57,309 bases of DNA. Origin: Mizugakiibacter sediminis (lineage in GTDB: Bacteria > Pseudomonadota > Gammaproteobacteria > Xanthomonadales > Rhodanobacteraceae). The stretch lies in NCBI RefSeq assembly GCF_000953855.2, contig NZ_DF970161.1, positions 1 to 57,309 of the forward strand, in the 5' to 3' direction. Positions 15,348 through 22,372 of this stretch are shown piece by piece; position 1 is the first letter of the stretch, and each line of letters opens with the position of its first letter. The notes beneath the pieces are model-generated. The model was given only the letters and a program-made list of their open reading frames with translations. It had not been told where the DNA came from and did not search any database. A program made the position numbers and the translations under genes.

Positions 15348-16259
15348 TCAACGGCCTGCGCCGAGGCCGTCGCCGACCACCTCGCCCAACCACTGCGCGA
15401 TGCGCGCGGCGACGGCGTCCGGCTGCCTCATCCAGGCGAAATGGTCCGCGGCCACGCCGAGCGTGGCAGCGTCCAGCGTGTCGCTGCGGCGCGGCGCCGC
15501 CGGCAGCTTGTCCAGCAGCCAGCGCAGCGAGGCCGCCGGGCCGAGCGCATCCTCGGCGAAACGCAGCGCGTAGACCGGATGCGTCAATGCGCGCAGCGCC
15601 GCCTCGAAATCGAACGCCATCCCCGCCACGGCGTAACGCCCGGCGCGCCCGCTGGCCGCCCAGTCGGCGATCACGCCGCGCGCCTCGTCGCCGGCGAAGC
15701 GGAAGCGGCGCCCCGGGTAGTGACCGCGCAGGCGCGCCACCAGCGGGAACAGCGTCTGCACGGTGCGCACCGTCCACGCCTGCGGCCGCGGGAAGGTGCG
15801 CCAGTACGGCGAACCCGATGCGGCCAGCACCAGCGCATCGGCGTCGCCGGGCGCCAGCGCCAGGCGCAGCGCGGCGAGCTGGCCGCCCAGGCTATGCCCG
15901 CCGATCGCCCAGCGCGCCCGCGGCAGCGCGGCGCGCGCGGCCGCGAGACTGGCCGGCAGGTCCAGCGTCAGCAGCTCGCGGTAGCCCCAGTCGCGGCCGC
16001 GCCGCGGTCGCAGGTCGCTGCTGGCGGTGCCGCGCCATTCGTGCAGCGCCACGGCGACGCCGCGCGCGGCCAGCGCCTGCGCCAGCGGCAGATAGCGGTG
16101 CGCGCCGACGCCCAGCGCCGGCAGCCACAACAGCGCGCGCGCCGCTGCGCCCTCGGCGCCGACCAGGCACAGGTCGGCGCGGGCGCCGTCGGACGCGTGC
16201 ACGCTCAACGTCTTCACGGCACCGGGCAAAAGTGTGACGGATTCGGCAATGTCGGTCAT
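15348..16259 (-). CDS. Alpha/beta hydrolase of unknown substrate
   Basis: A 303-residue serine hydrolase. The oxyanion/cap region is LLWLPALGVGAHRYLPLAQALAARGVAVALHEWRG. The nucleophile elbow is IGGHSLGGQ, with strands DALVLAASGSPYW and a late acid region YALRFAEDALGPAASLRWLLDKLP. The catalytic His is probably in ADHFAWMRQPDAVAARIAQWL. It looks like the 'serine aminopeptidase S33 / YheT-like alpha/beta hydrolase' type with the SSDLRPRRGRDWGYRELLTLDLPA segment. The start ATG at 16259 gives MTDIAESVTLLPG. The gene is divergent from the double-receiver gene with a 90-bp intergenic region that must hold both promoters. It carries no signal peptide, so it is presumably cytoplasmic. Confidence 0.82.
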   Translation of the reverse strand: MTDIAESVTLLPGAVKTLSVHASDGARADLCLVGAEGAAARALLWLPALGVGAHRYLPLAQALAARGVAVALHEWRGTASSDLRPRRGRDWGYRELLTLDLPASLAAARAALPRARWAIGGHSLGGQLAALRLALAPGDADALVLAASGSPYWRTFPRPQAWTVRTVQTLFPLVARLRGHYPGRRFRFAGDEARGVIADWAASGRAGRYAVAGMAFDFEAALRALTHPVYALRFAEDALGPAASLRWLLDKLPAAPRRSDTLDAATLGVAADHFAWMRQPDAVAARIAQWLGEVVGDGLGAGR

Positions 16260-16349
16260 GCGCGGCTGGGTGGCCCGTGGTCGGCATGCGAAACTCGCGG
16301 CGAACCGGCGCAGGTCGCATCCAGAACGCCGGAACAGGGGGATCGTGCC

Positions 16350-17492
16350 ATGAATCAAGCCGCGCAGCGCCAGGAGGCCGACGTGCGCGCCCGCGCCCGT
16401 GACTGGGCACAACGTTTCGAACCGCTGCTGCGCGGGCCGTGGACGCAGGACGCGGCGCTGGCGCTGCACGAGGAACTGGACCGCATCGCCAACGCCGCCG
16501 ACGCCGCCAGCGACGAGCCGCTGGCGATCGCCGCGGTCGAACTGACCGTCTACCTGTGCTATTTCGTCGAGGACGGCAACACGCCGGATGCGGCACAGAT
16601 GGAAGCCATGCGCCGCATGGCCCGCGGCCTGGCCGGCGAGCGCGTCGAGCCCGCCGCGGCGGACGACGCGCCGGTGACGCTGACCGCGCCGGTCACGCTG
16701 GCGGCGCCGGTCGCCGGCGCCACCCTGATGTGCCTGACCGACGACCCCGCGCTGGTGGCGGAGCTGAGCATCGAACTGGCGCAGCACGACATCGGGCTGG
16801 TCGCCCACGCCTCCGCCGAATCGGTGCTGGCCGCCTCGCCCTTCGGCGGCATGCACGGCGTGCTCGTCGATGCCAGCCATCTCGGCGCGCTCGACACGCT
16901 GGCACGCCAGGGCGCGCGCCTCGCCGCCGAGGCGCAGCGTCCGCTGCTGATCGCCCTGCTGCGCGAGGCGCAGGTGGCGCAACGCATGCAGGCGTTGCGC
17001 GCCGGCGCCGATCACGTGCTGGCGGCGGACGCCGGCCTCGCCGCACTGGCGGCGCGCATCGCCCGCCTGCTCGGCAGCTGGAAGCGCGATCCGCTGCGCG
17101 TGATGGTGATCGACGACGACCGCAGCCAGGCGGTGTTCTGCGAGAGCGTGCTGCGGCACGCCGGGGTGGTGGCGCGCCTGCACTCCGACCCGCGCGAGGC
17201 GCTGGCCGACATCGGCGCCTTCGCGCCCGAGGTCGTGCTGCTCGACCTGTACATGCCCGAGATCGACGGCCTGGAGATGGCCGCGCGCATCCGCGAGCAG
17301 CCGGGCACCGAATTCACCTCGATCGTGTTCATCTCCGGCGACCACGAGGCCGACACGCGCTTCCAGGCGCTCGCCGCCGGCGGCGACGACTTCCTGACCA
17401 AGCCGGTGTTGCCGCGCCACCTGATCGCCGCGGTGGTCAACCGCGGCCGCCGCGCGCGGCAACTGCGCGCGCGCTTCGAGCCGGCCGGCTGA
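16350..17492 (+). CDS. Response regulator with two tandem receiver domains, the first degenerate
   Basis: A 380-residue regulator without a recognisable output domain. Residues 1-100 are helical (QRFEPLLRGPWTQDAALALHEELDRI, VYLCYFVEDG) and unassigned. A Pro/Val/Ala linker (VTLTAPVTLAAPVA) precedes receiver 1 (about 125-245). Receiver 1 keeps an acidic pair (Asp131/132) and an Asp at the phosphorylation position (VLVDAS, Asp174). It lacks the conserved Lys (DHVLAADA) and the Ser/Thr, so it is probably inactive. Receiver 2 (about 249-372) is canonical: IDDDRSQ, Asp299 in VVLLDLYMPEIDG, Ser329 in FISGD and Lys351 in FLTKP. Single proteins of this kind act as phosphate sinks or bind a partner. 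No kinase gene is adjacent. The start at 16350 follows GGGGATCGTGCC, a modest ribosome site. Confidence 0.82.
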   Translation: MNQAAQRQEADVRARARDWAQRFEPLLRGPWTQDAALALHEELDRIANAADAASDEPLAIAAVELTVYLCYFVEDGNTPDAAQMEAMRRMARGLAGERVEPAAADDAPVTLTAPVTLAAPVAGATLMCLTDDPALVAELSIELAQHDIGLVAHASAESVLAASPFGGMHGVLVDASHLGALDTLARQGARLAAEAQRPLLIALLREAQVAQRMQALRAGADHVLAADAGLAALAARIARLLGSWKRDPLRVMVIDDDRSQAVFCESVLRHAGVVARLHSDPREALADIGAFAPEVVLLDLYMPEIDGLEMAARIREQPGTEFTSIVFISGDHEADTRFQALAAGGDDFLTKPVLPRHLIAAVVNRGRRARQLRARFEPAG

Positions 17493-17535
17493 GGCGCGGC
17501 GCCGACCAACGCGCCGCGGCCCGCTCGCGCGGGCG

Positions 17536-18870
17536 TCAGTGCGCCGCCGGCAGCCGGTTGCGCGCGCGCACGTCGAGCTTCTGCACGCGGCCATCGTCGA
17601 TGCGCCATACCCCCGCGGGCGTCGCCACCAGGAACGGCAGGCCGGCGCCGAGCTGCTGCGCGATCAGCGTCTCCGACGGCACGGGCGGCTGCGGCTGCGC
17701 GAGCTGCAGCACGCGGTAGGCGCGGCCGTCCGCGTCGTGCCGGGCGATGTGCTGGCAGCCGGCCGGCAAGGGCTCGGCATCGAGCGCGGTGACGGCGTCC
17801 GGCGCCATGCGGAAGCGGGTGTGGCCGCCGATCCAGACGGTGTCGGCATCCGCGCCGTGCGCCAGCGTGTAGACCAACCAGCCCTGCCCGTCCTCGGGAC
17901 GCAGCACCGCGCTGCCCAGCGCCGGCGTGCACGGCTTCGCTTGCAACGCCAGCGCGGACTGGCGCGCGCGGTAGCGCGCGGCGAGGTCGTCGCGCTCGAG
18001 GTCGTCCGCGCGAGCGGCACGCACGCTGGCCTTGCCGGATGCATCGAAGGCGACCACCCACAACGGCACCGGCGCTTGCGCGCTGCCGCCGAGAAAGTAC
18101 ACGGTGCCGCCCTCGCGCCGCCCCGGCATCGCGATCCAGCCCTTCACGCCGGTGTCCTTGCCCAGATGGCCGGCCTTGCCGAGCACGTCGCCGGCCTTCC
18201 AGGCCAGGCGGTCCTGCAGGTAGATCTCGCGGCCGCGCGCTTCGGCGCGATGCAGGGCGGCCGCTTCGGCCGCGGCCGGCGCCACCGCCTGCGCCGTACC
18301 CAGCGCCGCGGGGTCGCCCATGCAGGCGGGCGCGCTGGCGTAGTCGAGGCACAGCGTCAGGCTTTGCTCGAAGGCGGTCCAGCGCGCCAGCTCGGCCTTC
18401 TGCAGCGGCGTCTTGCCGGGCTCGAACGGCGCGTAGCTGCGCGAGGCGCTGGCCAGCCAGACGCGCGTGCCGTCGCGCATCGCCTTCAGCACGGCGACCT
18501 CGCCCTTGCCGCTGCGCGCATCGCGCGGACAGTGCCACATCTCCAGCAAGGTCGGCGGCGCGGCATCCAGGCGCGAGCGCCCGGGCTGCGCCTGCAACTG
18601 CGGGCAGGTCGCCTCGCGCTGCTTGCGCAAGGCGGCGAACCAGTCGCCGAGCGGCTGGCCGGCGGGCGCCTCGGCGAGGCGGACTTCGAGGCGTTCGGCG
18701 GGATGCTTCGCATCCTCGTCCGCGCGCACGTAGATGCGCTCGTGGTCGCCGCCGGCGATCTCGCGATAGCCGGCCGGCACTTCCCACGCCGCCCACGGCG
18801 CGGCGGCGGCGAGCGCCGGCGCCAGCATGCCGGCCATCATCGCGGCCTGCGCGCAACGAAGCATCCGCAT
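17536..18870 (-). CDS. Secreted protein of unknown function
   Basis: A 444-residue protein that I do not recognise. It begins with a signal peptide (MRMLRCAQAAMMAGMLAPALAAAA). The first 150 residues form a compact region with two Cys (EATCPQLQ, EMWHCPRD). A middle part has another Cys pair (LCLDYASAPACMGDP) and a helical segment (REIYLQDRLAWKAGDVLGKAGHLG). The C-terminal half is rich in beta-strands of the form 'AMPGRREGGTVYFLGG', 'PLWVVAFDASGKASVRAARADD', 'GWLVYTLAHGADADTVWIGGHTRFRM' and 'GLPFLVATPAGVWRIDDGRVQKLDVR', which suggests a propeller-like or repeated sheet. The even number of Cys fits a periplasmic, disulphide-bonded protein. No catalytic motif is visible. It is monocistronic, and its stop lies 43 bp from the converging double-receiver gene. 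Confidence 0.75.
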   Translation of the reverse strand: MRMLRCAQAAMMAGMLAPALAAAAPWAAWEVPAGYREIAGGDHERIYVRADEDAKHPAERLEVRLAEAPAGQPLGDWFAALRKQREATCPQLQAQPGRSRLDAAPPTLLEMWHCPRDARSGKGEVAVLKAMRDGTRVWLASASRSYAPFEPGKTPLQKAELARWTAFEQSLTLCLDYASAPACMGDPAALGTAQAVAPAAAEAAALHRAEARGREIYLQDRLAWKAGDVLGKAGHLGKDTGVKGWIAMPGRREGGTVYFLGGSAQAPVPLWVVAFDASGKASVRAARADDLERDDLAARYRARQSALALQAKPCTPALGSAVLRPEDGQGWLVYTLAHGADADTVWIGGHTRFRMAPDAVTALDAEPLPAGCQHIARHDADGRAYRVLQLAQPQPPVPSETLIAQQLGAGLPFLVATPAGVWRIDDGRVQKLDVRARNRLPAAH

Positions 18871-18989
18871 GGAGCATTCCTTCCGGCCTGCCGGCCCGCC
18901 GCCGGCGGCGGCAGCCTAGCAGAACGCGGCGGGCGCGCCCGTGCGCCGTCCACACCCCGGCGCGGGGGCGCTGCGGCGACGCGCCGCGC

Positions 18990-19025
18990 AAAAGAAACGC
19001 CCCGGGCAGCCGAGCTGCCCGGGGC
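18990..19025 (-). terminator. Intrinsic terminator of cold-shock gene 1
   Basis: A perfect 12-bp stem (GCCCCGGGCAGC at 18999-19010, complement at 19014-19025) with a CGA loop. On the minus strand it is followed by GTTTCTTTT (complement of 18990-18998). It lies 24 bp after the stop of the cold-shock gene and fits a classical Rho-independent terminator. Confidence 0.9.
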
Positions 19026-19049
19026 GCGGGTGACCGGACGCGCGGTCGA

Positions 19050-19259
19050 TCAGGCCGGGGTGACTTCGTCGGCCTGCAGGCCCTTCTGGCCCTGCACGAC
19101 CTTGAAGCTCACCTTCTGGCCTTCCTGCAGCGTGCGGAAACCGGTGCCGGTGATCGCGCGGAAATGCACGAACACGTCCGGGCCGTTCTCGCGGCTGATG
19201 AAGCCGAAGCCCTTGGCCTCGTTGAACCACTTCACGGTGCCGATCTGACGATCCGACAT
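19050..19259 (-). CDS. CspA-family cold-shock protein (copy 1)
   Basis: A 69-residue single cold-shock domain that binds single-stranded RNA/DNA and melts secondary structure. RNP1 (KGFGFIS) and RNP2 (DVFVHFRAI) are intact. The protein runs [20 protein letters not shown] and ends [11 protein letters not shown]. It is very close in sequence to the second cold-shock protein at 50073-50282, sharing the same start MSDR(Q/K)IGTVKWFN(E/D)AKGFGFI. The gene is monocistronic: a long leader precedes it (19260 to about 19413) and a strong terminator follows. Control is therefore probably by the leader RNA, as in E. coli cspA, though induction by cold cannot be read from sequence. Confidence 0.97.
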   Translation of the reverse strand: MSDRQIGTVKWFNEAKGFGFISRENGPDVFVHFRAITGTGFRTLQEGQKVSFKVVQGQKGLQADEVTPA

Positions 19260-19413
19260 GGGATATCTCCAAACGTTACGAGACTAGGCGGATATCTCGT
19301 GACAACCGCCGGCTACTGGTGTGCAGGTAGACACAGGGTGTGAAGCGATGGAGCGTGATCGGAGATCGGCGCTGCATCGGGCCACGATGCACTTGTGACC
19401 GTGCAAACACAGC
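19260..19413 (-). promoter_or_regulatory. Long 5' leader of cold-shock gene 1, conserved with that of copy 2
   Basis: About 155 bases lie between the inferred transcription start and the start codon. On the minus strand the first 70 bases (19413 down to about 19343) align with the leader of the second cold-shock gene. Shared blocks are CGCTGTG, GGTCAC, GTGCATCGTGGCCCGATGC (complement of 19374-19392) and CGCTTCA. GTGCATCGTGGCCCGATGC can fold as a GCATCG/CGATGC hairpin. The length resembles the roughly 160-base leader of E. coli cspA. Confidence 0.65.
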
Positions 19414-19419
19414 GCGCGC

Positions 19420-19449
19420 ACTATAGCCCAAGCTTTTCGAGAAATCGAC
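19420..19449 (-). promoter_or_regulatory. Probable promoter of cold-shock gene 1
   Basis: On the minus strand TATAGT (complement of 19420-19425) is a good -10 element located 5 bases before the start of the conserved leader block. No strong -35 hexamer lies 16-18 bases upstream; the candidate there is CGATTT. The equivalent position upstream of copy 2 holds TAAGGT. Confidence 0.5.
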
Positions 19450-19718
19450 CGTACCGGCGCGGCCTCGCCGTTCGCGAACGGGCGGCGGAAAATGCGCCGC
19501 GCAGCCGCCTGCGGAGCGCCTTCCGCCGCGCTGCATCAGCGCGGCGACGGGCGGCGCGCACGCCCTCCCCGGCCGCGCCGCAGCCGGCCCGCGGGCGCGT
19601 CCGGTCCACGCACCGGCGGACCGACTCCGGGACCCGCGGCCCATCGTTTCCCGTTCAGCGTGCGCGGACTAGACTGGGCATGCACGGACGCGCCGCGTCC
19701 GCCCCCGAGGAAATGGCC
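19450..19718. other. Intergenic stretch with a weak forward promoter candidate
   Basis: No credible gene lies here; with the leader and promoter above, the gap from 19260 to 19718 is explained. Near the downstream gene, TAGACT at 19670-19675 with TTTCCC 17 bases upstream (19647-19652) is a weak candidate promoter for the glycine-zipper gene. The rest is GC-rich sequence in which I see no repeat or motif. Confidence 0.35.
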
Positions 19719-20183
19719 ATGAACACGAAATCCCTGTTCGCTGCCGCGCTCGCCGTCGCGCTGGGCGCGGCCGCCGCCCTGCCGGCCTCCGCCGCGCAGG
19801 ACGTGATCACCAAGAAGGACGGCAGCATGTACATCCGCTGCTACGACTGCGGCGTCGTACAGCAGGTCAGCTACACGGAGAGCAAGACCGCCGACCACGG
19901 CACCGCCGGCGCCGTCATCGGCGCGGTCGCCGGCGGCCTGCTCGGCCACCAGGTCGGCGGCGGCAAGGGCAAGACCGCGGCCACCATCGCCGGCGTCGCC
20001 GGCGGCGCCTACGCCGGCAAGAAGATCGGCGAGGGCAAGACCAAGGGCATGTACCAGATCAGCGTGAAGATGTGGGATGGCCGCATGGTCAACGTCAACG
20101 TCGAGGACGCCGCCAACCTGCGCCAGGGCGACATCGTGCGCGTGGACGACAAGGGCAACATCACGCTGGTGCAGCAGGGCTGA
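19719..20183 (+). CDS. Glycine-zipper 2TM-domain envelope protein (17-kDa antigen-like)
   Basis: A 154-residue exported protein. A signal peptide (MNTKSLFAAALAVALGAAAALPASAA) is followed by a short Cys pair (YIRCYDCGVVQQVSYTE). The glycine-zipper region has the shape GTAGAVIGAVAGGLLGHQVGGGKGKTAATIAGVAGGAYAGKKIGE, which is the 2TM/Rick_17kDa_Anti domain. A small beta-domain ends the protein (YQISVKMWDGRMVNVNVEDAANLRQGDIVRVDDKGNI). Members such as SlyB and the Rickettsia 17-kDa antigen sit in the outer membrane and affect envelope integrity. No lipobox is visible, so this one is probably periplasmic or membrane-inserted. The start at 19719 is chosen because GAGG lies 8 bases upstream; an ATG at 19713 is too close. 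Confidence 0.88.
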   Translation: MNTKSLFAAALAVALGAAAALPASAAQDVITKKDGSMYIRCYDCGVVQQVSYTESKTADHGTAGAVIGAVAGGLLGHQVGGGKGKTAATIAGVAGGAYAGKKIGEGKTKGMYQISVKMWDGRMVNVNVEDAANLRQGDIVRVDDKGNITLVQQG

Positions 20184-20207
20184 GCGGCGCGCCGTCGCGC
20201 GCATCGC

Positions 20208-20230
20208 GGGACCGGCCATGCGCCGGTCCC
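20208..20230. terminator. Hairpin between converging genes
   Basis: GGGACCGGC (20208-20216) pairs with GCCGGTCCC (20222-20230) around a 5-base loop. It is placed after the glycine-zipper gene and before the end of the converging NERD-like gene. The following forward sequence attgctttgc is only mildly T-rich. Confidence 0.5.
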
Positions 20231-20252
20231 ATTGCTTTGCGCGCAGGGGCGC

Positions 20253-21119
20253 TCAGGCCGCGCGGCGCGCCAGCGCCGCGCCGATGCGTTCCCGCAGGCC
20301 GCCGTCCAGCGGCGACACCGACGGTTCCGCCATGAATCCGCAGTCGCGCGGATTGATCACCAGCACGGCGTCGGCGGGCCCCGTGCCCAGCACCTTCCAG
20401 CCGGGCAACGCCAGCACCGGCAGCACCGGCACCTCGCCGACCTCCCTGGCCAGCCAGGCCGCCAGCCACTGCGCCTGCGTCCGCACTTCGCGCAGCGGCC
20501 GCACCTCCTCCCACACCGGGAACGCCAGCCGCTCGCCGTCGTAGCGCACCTCCGCCGAACCGCCCGGGCGCGCCAGCAGCCGGCTGCCGGTGGCGACGGC
20601 ATAGACCGCGGCCGGCGCGATCACCACGTGATCGATGCGCACGCCGCCCTCGCCTGCGATGTCGTGCATGACCACGCAATCGCGCCGCGCGAGTTCGTGC
20701 AGGCATTGCGCGGTGATCAGCTCCGCGGTCAGCGCATGCTGCAACCGCCGGCGCAGCGCGAAGACGCGGGCGATGCCGGCCAGCCCGACCGCCAGCAGCG
20801 CTGCCGCCAGTCCCAGCGGCAGGATGTCGCCGGCGCCGGCCACGGCGTCGGTGCCCACCTGCGCGCCGCGCAGCCACAGCCACAGCAGCGCGAGCAGCAG
20901 CGCCGCGATCAACGTCGGCGCCAGCCAGGCCCACGCCCGGCGCTCCAGGCGGGCGATCTGCCGGCGCCGGTAGTCGCCGGGCGCCGGCGCCGGATGTCCC
21001 AGGGGGGAGGTCTGCGGGCGCAGCCGCGCCAGCGCCGCGAACACCGCGGCCAGCGCCACGGTGACGGCGAACGGTATCGCCACCGCCGCCGCCACCAGAG
21101 CCAGTTTGAAGGTGAGCAT
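20253..21119 (-). CDS. NERD-like membrane protein lacking the catalytic ExK motif
   Basis: About 288 residues. There is an N-terminal transmembrane helix (LALVAAAVAIPFAVTVALAAVFAAL), then two more (WLAPTLIAALLLALLWLWL, ILPLGLAAALLAVGLAGIARVFAL). A cytoplasmic domain resembles the nuclease-related NERD fold: ELITAQCLHELARRDCVVMHDI, then VRIDHVVIAPAAVYAVATGSR. In true NERD proteins that last strand reads IDHVVIGPxGVFVIETK. Here the Glu and Lys of ExK are replaced (ATG at that place), so nuclease activity is unlikely. AGGAG lies 6 bases before the second of two adjacent ATGs, hence the start at 21119; 21122 is the alternative. The gene follows the HlyD-type gene of an ABC exporter operon by 38 bp and may be cotranscribed. 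Confidence 0.72.
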   Translation of the reverse strand: MLTFKLALVAAAVAIPFAVTVALAAVFAALARLRPQTSPLGHPAPAPGDYRRRQIARLERRAWAWLAPTLIAALLLALLWLWLRGAQVGTDAVAGAGDILPLGLAAALLAVGLAGIARVFALRRRLQHALTAELITAQCLHELARRDCVVMHDIAGEGGVRIDHVVIAPAAVYAVATGSRLLARPGGSAEVRYDGERLAFPVWEEVRPLREVRTQAQWLAAWLAREVGEVPVLPVLALPGWKVLGTGPADAVLVINPRDCGFMAEPSVSPLDGGLRERIGAALARRAA

Positions 21120-21157
21120 CATCCACTCCTTTGCGGCCGCAGCCGCGTGGTCTCGCC

Positions 21158-22372
21158 TCAGGATCCCGGCGTGGCGGCGGCGCCCGGCAAGGCGCGCACG
21201 CGCACGCCGTCGACGATGCGGTCGTCCGGCCAGGCGACGATGCGCTCGCCCGCACGCACGCCGGCGCGGATCTCGGTCGCGCCGCTGCCGCGCCGGCCGA
21301 TCTGCACCGGCACGGCGCGCGCGCGGCCGCCGCGCACCGCGAACACCGTCCAGCGATCACCGTCGCGCACCAGCGCGCCGCTCGGCACCTGCAGGACGTC
21401 GGCGCCTTCGGACAGCACGAACTCCACCTCGACGCGGTAGCCGTCGCCGAGCTGCGCCCACTCGGCGTAGGGCGAGGTGAAGTCCAGGCGCACGTAGGTG
21501 CGTTGTTCCTCCACGCCCAGCGCCGACACCTTGGTGAACGCGCCCGGCTCGATGCGCCGCACGCGCGCCTCGAGCGTGTGCGCCCCGCCCCATTCGTGGA
21601 TCAGCGCGCGCATGCCCGCGCGCAGCTTCACCGCGTCCGCGGACAGCGCCTGCACCTCGATCTCGAGGTCGCGCGGATCGCCGATCTCGAGGATCGCCTG
21701 CCCCACCGCCACCGGCACGGCGCTTTCCTGGTAGCGGCGGATCACCACGCCGTCGATCGGCGCGGTCAGCGCCAGCACCTGCCCGCCGCCGCGGCCCTCC
21801 AGCGCCAGCAGGCGCTCGTAGGCGGCGTGGCGCTGCGCGGCGGCGGCGAGTTCCGCCTGCGCGGCGTCGCGGCGCTGCGCCGCCTCCTCGGCACGGGCGG
21901 CGGCGGCGTCCAGCGCGGAGGGCGCGACCACCGCGCGCATGCCCTGCAGGCGCGTCAGGTCGCTGCGCGCCAGGCGCAGCGCGGTATCGGCCGCCTGCAG
22001 CGCGTGGCGCGCGGCGTCCTCGGCCTCGCCCGCCGCGTCGGTTTCCGCGCGCAGGCGTGCGCGCTGCGCGGGATCGTTCAGCGCCGCCACCGAAGGTTCG
22101 ACCTCGGCGACCCTCTGGCCGGCGCGCACGGGGTCGCCCTCGCGCAGGGTCATGCGGTGCAGCATGCCGCCGACCGGCGCGGCCACCAGATAGCGGTGCT
22201 CCAGCCGCGTGCGCCCCTCTTCGACGAAGCTCTGCACGAACGGCGCGCGGCGCACCTCGGCCACCTCGACCGGCAGCGGCGCCGGGCGCAGCCACCACAC
22301 GGCCAGCGCGGCCGCGGCCAGCAGCGCGCAGGCGATCAGGCTCCAGCGCACGATTCGCTGCTTCGCGTTCAT
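21158..22372 (-). CDS. HlyD-family periplasmic adaptor of an ABC exporter
   Basis: A 404-residue membrane-fusion protein. One N-terminal helix (WSLIACALLAAAALAVWWL) is followed by the first lipoyl half (VAAPVGGMLHRMTLREGDPVRAGQRVAEVEP). A coiled-coil hairpin of about 100 Ala/Arg/Glu-rich residues follows, then the second lipoyl half (LTAPIDGVVIRRYQESAVPVAVGQAILEIGD) and a barrel (VKLRAGMRALIHEWGGAHTLEARVRRIEPGAFTKVSALGVEEQRTYVRLDF). The membrane-proximal end is LQVPSGALVRDGDRWTVFAVRGGRARAVPVQIG. The start ATG overlaps the permease stop as ATGA (22369-22372), so translation is coupled. Together with the permease and ATPase it forms a MacAB/DevBCA-like export system with no outer-membrane factor in the cluster. 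Confidence 0.92.
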   Translation of the reverse strand: MNAKQRIVRWSLIACALLAAAALAVWWLRPAPLPVEVAEVRRAPFVQSFVEEGRTRLEHRYLVAAPVGGMLHRMTLREGDPVRAGQRVAEVEPSVAALNDPAQRARLRAETDAAGEAEDAARHALQAADTALRLARSDLTRLQGMRAVVAPSALDAAAARAEEAAQRRDAAQAELAAAAQRHAAYERLLALEGRGGGQVLALTAPIDGVVIRRYQESAVPVAVGQAILEIGDPRDLEIEVQALSADAVKLRAGMRALIHEWGGAHTLEARVRRIEPGAFTKVSALGVEEQRTYVRLDFTSPYAEWAQLGDGYRVEVEFVLSEGADVLQVPSGALVRDGDRWTVFAVRGGRARAVPVQIGRRGSGATEIRAGVRAGERIVAWPDDRIVDGVRVRALPGAAATPGS

